From: an uncultured Lachnospiraceae bacterium
GTDB lineage: Bacteria > Bacillota > Clostridia > Lachnospirales > Lachnospiraceae
Direction of reading: 5' to 3'
Assembly (NCBI GenBank): GCA_900317475.1
Contig: ONGY01000002.1
Coordinates: 1-35,011, forward strand
DNA length: 35,011 nt
The stretch's first letter is position 1. Each line of letters opens with the position of its first letter. This document shows positions 33,043-35,011 of this stretch, piece after piece. The notes beneath the pieces are model-generated. The model worked only from the letters and a program-made list of their open reading frames with translations, was not told where the DNA came from and did no database searches. The translations under genes and the position numbers were made by a program.

Positions 33043-34929
33043 TCAGTCTGCACTCGGTGCAGCCGATGCACCTGTCAGCTGCGGCTTGCGGGTGAGAATA
33101 TCCATGAACTCTTCTCCCGTGATGGTCTCACGCTCATACAGGTACTTTGCGATTTCATCGAGTTTGGACTTGTTATCCTGAAGGAGCTTCTTCGCCTTGT
33201 CATGCTGCTTTTCCACAAGGTCGACCACTTCCTGGTCGATCTTCGTCTGGGTCTCCGGCGAGCATGCCAGGGAAGCATCTCCGCCCAGATACTGGTTCTG
33301 CACCGTCTCCAGGGCGACCATTCCAAAATCGTCGCTCATGCCGTACTGCGTGATCATCTGGCGGGCAAGTTTTGTCGCTTTCTCGATATCGTTCGAGGCG
33401 CCAGTCGAAACCAGACCGAACTCGATCTCCTCCGCACTGCGGCCGCCGCAGAGCGTCGCGATCTCCTTCATCAGCTCATCCTTGCTGTACAGATAATGAT
33501 TGCCCTCGTCGACCTGCATCGTATAGCCAAGGGCGCCGGACGTGCGCGGGATGATGGTGATCTTCTGTACCGGAGCGGTGCCCGTCTGAAGCGCTGCGAC
33601 CAGTGCGTGGCCGACCTCGTGATAGGAAACGATCATCTTCTCCTTGTCAGTCAGGATCGCATTCTTCTTCTGGTATCCGGCGATGACGACTTCGATCGAT
33701 TCCTCGAGGTCCTCCTGCGTCACGAACCTGCGGTGCATGCGGACTGCACGGAGCGCAGCCTCGTTGATGATGTTTGCAAGCTCCGCGCCGGAAGCGCCTG
33801 CTGCCATGCGTGCAATCTTGTTGAAATCGACATTGTCCGCGATGCGGACATTCTTGGCGTGAACCTTGAGAATATCCTCTCTTCCCTTGAGATCAGGCAG
33901 CTCGACAGGGACACGGCGGTCGAAACGGCCGGGTCTTGTAAGGGCCGGGTCCAGAGATTCCGGACGGTTCGTCGCCGCCAGAATGATGACACCCGTATTC
34001 TCGTCAAAACCATCCATCTCGGTGAGAAGCTGGTTGAGGGTCTGCTCGCGCTCGTCGTTTCCGCCGATGTTGCCGCCGCTTCTCTTCTGGCCGATCGCAT
34101 CAATTTCATCGATGAACACGATGCAGGGTGCCTTTTCCTTGGCCTGTCTGAACAGGTCACGCACCTTCGAAGCACCCATGCCGACGAACATCTCGACGAA
34201 TTCCGAGCCGCTCATGGAGAAGAACGGAACATCCGCCTCGCCGGCGACCGCCTTGGCGAGCATGGTTTTGCCGGTTCCGGGCGGACCCACGAGCAGGACG
34301 CCCTTCGGCATCTTCGCACCGATCTCGCGGTATTTCGTCGGATCCTTGAGGTAAGTGACGATTTCCTGCAGATTTTCCTTTGCCTCCTCTTCACCCGCGA
34401 CATCCGAGAATTTAATGCCGCCGCTTGACTTCACATATACACGGGCATTGCTCTTGCCGAAGTTTCCCATGCCCATTCCGAAGCCGCCGCCGAACGACAT
34501 GGAGTCGTCTCCGGTCATGTTCTTCATGGCCTGCTTCTGAATAATATGCGCCAGCACGAAGAAGATGATGATCGGCAGGATCCAGTACAGGATAAAGCTG
34601 AGTACCGGCGAGGTCTGCTCAACAATTTCACTCGAGAATGTAACGCCGTTTGCCATGAGACGATCGATCAGCCCTGCATCCTGTACGATGCCGGTCTCAT
34701 AGACCATCTTATCGTCGTCCTTGCGCGTATAAATAATCTTATTGGTCTCGATTTCGACCTCTTCGATCTTTCCTTTTTCCGTATCATCAATGAAGGTGCT
34801 GTACGGGACGTCAGAGATCTGCTGCTTTTGCGCAAGCGGAACCAGCACAAGGTTCAGAGCAAACAGCACAATCAGCGCAATCGCCCAGAAAATCAGCAGC
34901 GGTTTCTTGGGGGTATTTAACTCGTCCAT
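33043..34929 (-). CDS. ftsH: ATP-dependent zinc metalloprotease FtsH
   Basis: Membrane-anchored AAA+ protease that degrades misfolded membrane proteins and regulators. From the ATG at 34929 it has 628 residues. Two transmembrane helices (about 10-32 and 109-130) flank a small extracytoplasmic domain. The AAA module has Walker A GPPGTGKT (215-222), Walker B VFIDEID (271-277) and the second region of homology [10 protein letters not shown]. The protease zinc site HEVGH is at 437-441. A Gly/Met/Phe-rich linker ([14 protein letters not shown]) between membrane and AAA parts is typical of clostridial forms. The open frame continues to the window edge, but GGAGGAGG before this ATG and the promoter upstream fix the start. 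Confidence 0.97.
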   Translation of the reverse strand: MDELNTPKKPLLIFWAIALIVLFALNLVLVPLAQKQQISDVPYSTFIDDTEKGKIEEVEIETNKIIYTRKDDDKMVYETGIVQDAGLIDRLMANGVTFSSEIVEQTSPVLSFILYWILPIIIFFVLAHIIQKQAMKNMTGDDSMSFGGGFGMGMGNFGKSNARVYVKSSGGIKFSDVAGEEEAKENLQEIVTYLKDPTKYREIGAKMPKGVLLVGPPGTGKTMLAKAVAGEADVPFFSMSGSEFVEMFVGMGASKVRDLFRQAKEKAPCIVFIDEIDAIGQKRSGGNIGGNDEREQTLNQLLTEMDGFDENTGVIILAATNRPESLDPALTRPGRFDRRVPVELPDLKGREDILKVHAKNVRIADNVDFNKIARMAAGASGAELANIINEAALRAVRMHRRFVTQEDLEESIEVVIAGYQKKNAILTDKEKMIVSYHEVGHALVAALQTGTAPVQKITIIPRTSGALGYTMQVDEGNHYLYSKDELMKEIATLCGGRSAEEIEFGLVSTGASNDIEKATKLARQMITQYGMSDDFGMVALETVQNQYLGGDASLACSPETQTKIDQEVVDLVEKQHDKAKKLLQDNKSKLDEIAKYLYERETITGEEFMDILTRKPQLTGASAAPSAD

Positions 34930-34977
34930 CGTTCCTCCTCCAATAATAAGTATTGATCGATTTTTTCGAACACAGTC

Positions 34978-35006
34978 ATTATAGGGCCGGCTCAGAGGCG
35001 CCGCAA
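34978..35006 (-). promoter_or_regulatory. Promoter of ftsH
   Basis: Minus-strand -10 TATAAT (34978-34983), 17-base spacer and -35 TTGCGG (35001-35006). The start would be near 34971, giving a leader of about 42 bases containing GGAGGAGG. The window ends a few bases further upstream. Confidence 0.7.
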
Positions 35007-35011
35007 GCAAA

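Overview
This window looks like a chromosomal segment of a moderately GC-rich Firmicute, most probably a Lachnospiraceae-type clostridium (inference). The reasons are the gene orders ireB-ruvX-DUF1292, mltG-trmR-trhP and hrcA-grpE-dnaK-dnaJ-prmA-rsmE, a perfect CIRCE operator, an HPr-like protein without its histidine, and a small Lys/Ala-rich DUF6465-type protein. Every clear gene except one (the HPr-like gene at 8442-8672) is on the minus strand, so transcription runs from high to low coordinates. There is no phage, CRISPR, insertion sequence or recognisable defence system.

Right to left: ftsH (33043-34929) has its own promoter and a strong terminator. After a 470-base hairpin-rich gap come a PfkB-family sugar-phosphate kinase and a truncated remnant of an AEC transporter. 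Next is a glycerol/glycerol-3-phosphate block: a DeoR-type repressor with a tandem operator, a GlpA-like dehydrogenase with a C-terminal [2Fe-2S] domain, an FAD/NAD oxidoreductase, a DUF1667 protein and glpK. It is followed by a two-gene beta-mannoside module (cellobiose/mannobiose 2-epimerase plus GH130 phosphorylase) behind a promoter embedded in a large inverted repeat, then an aminotransferase, uppP, and the DUF6465-type gene.

The heat-shock operon (hrcA-grpE-dnaK-dnaJ) runs on into prmA, rsmE, a cysteine desulfurase and thiI. This joins chaperones to ribosome methylation and tRNA thiolation. The HPr-like gene converges on thiI at a shared terminator and diverges from mtaB; the two predicted promoters share one -10 box. 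Downstream are ireB, ruvX, DUF1292, RNase J, a shortened MltG-like protein, trmR, trhP, a cell-wall amidase and tRNA-Gln. tRNA modification is a recurring theme: mtaB (ms2t6A), csd/thiI (s4U), trhP/trmR (ho5U to mo5U).

The most unusual content is between genes. Several minus-strand intergenic gaps share one layout: a perfect hairpin that begins at or contains the upstream stop codon, then a second hairpin, then the Shine-Dalgarno of the next gene. Two such gaps (dnaK-dnaJ and oxidoreductase-DUF1667) carry recognisable copies of one element. A third (aminotransferase-uppP) is a composite with two 53-base direct repeats, differing at only two positions, alternating with perfect hairpins. One hairpin loop there is complementary to the repeat. 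These are candidates for an undescribed dispersed palindromic element family that supplies stop codons and ribosome binding sites.
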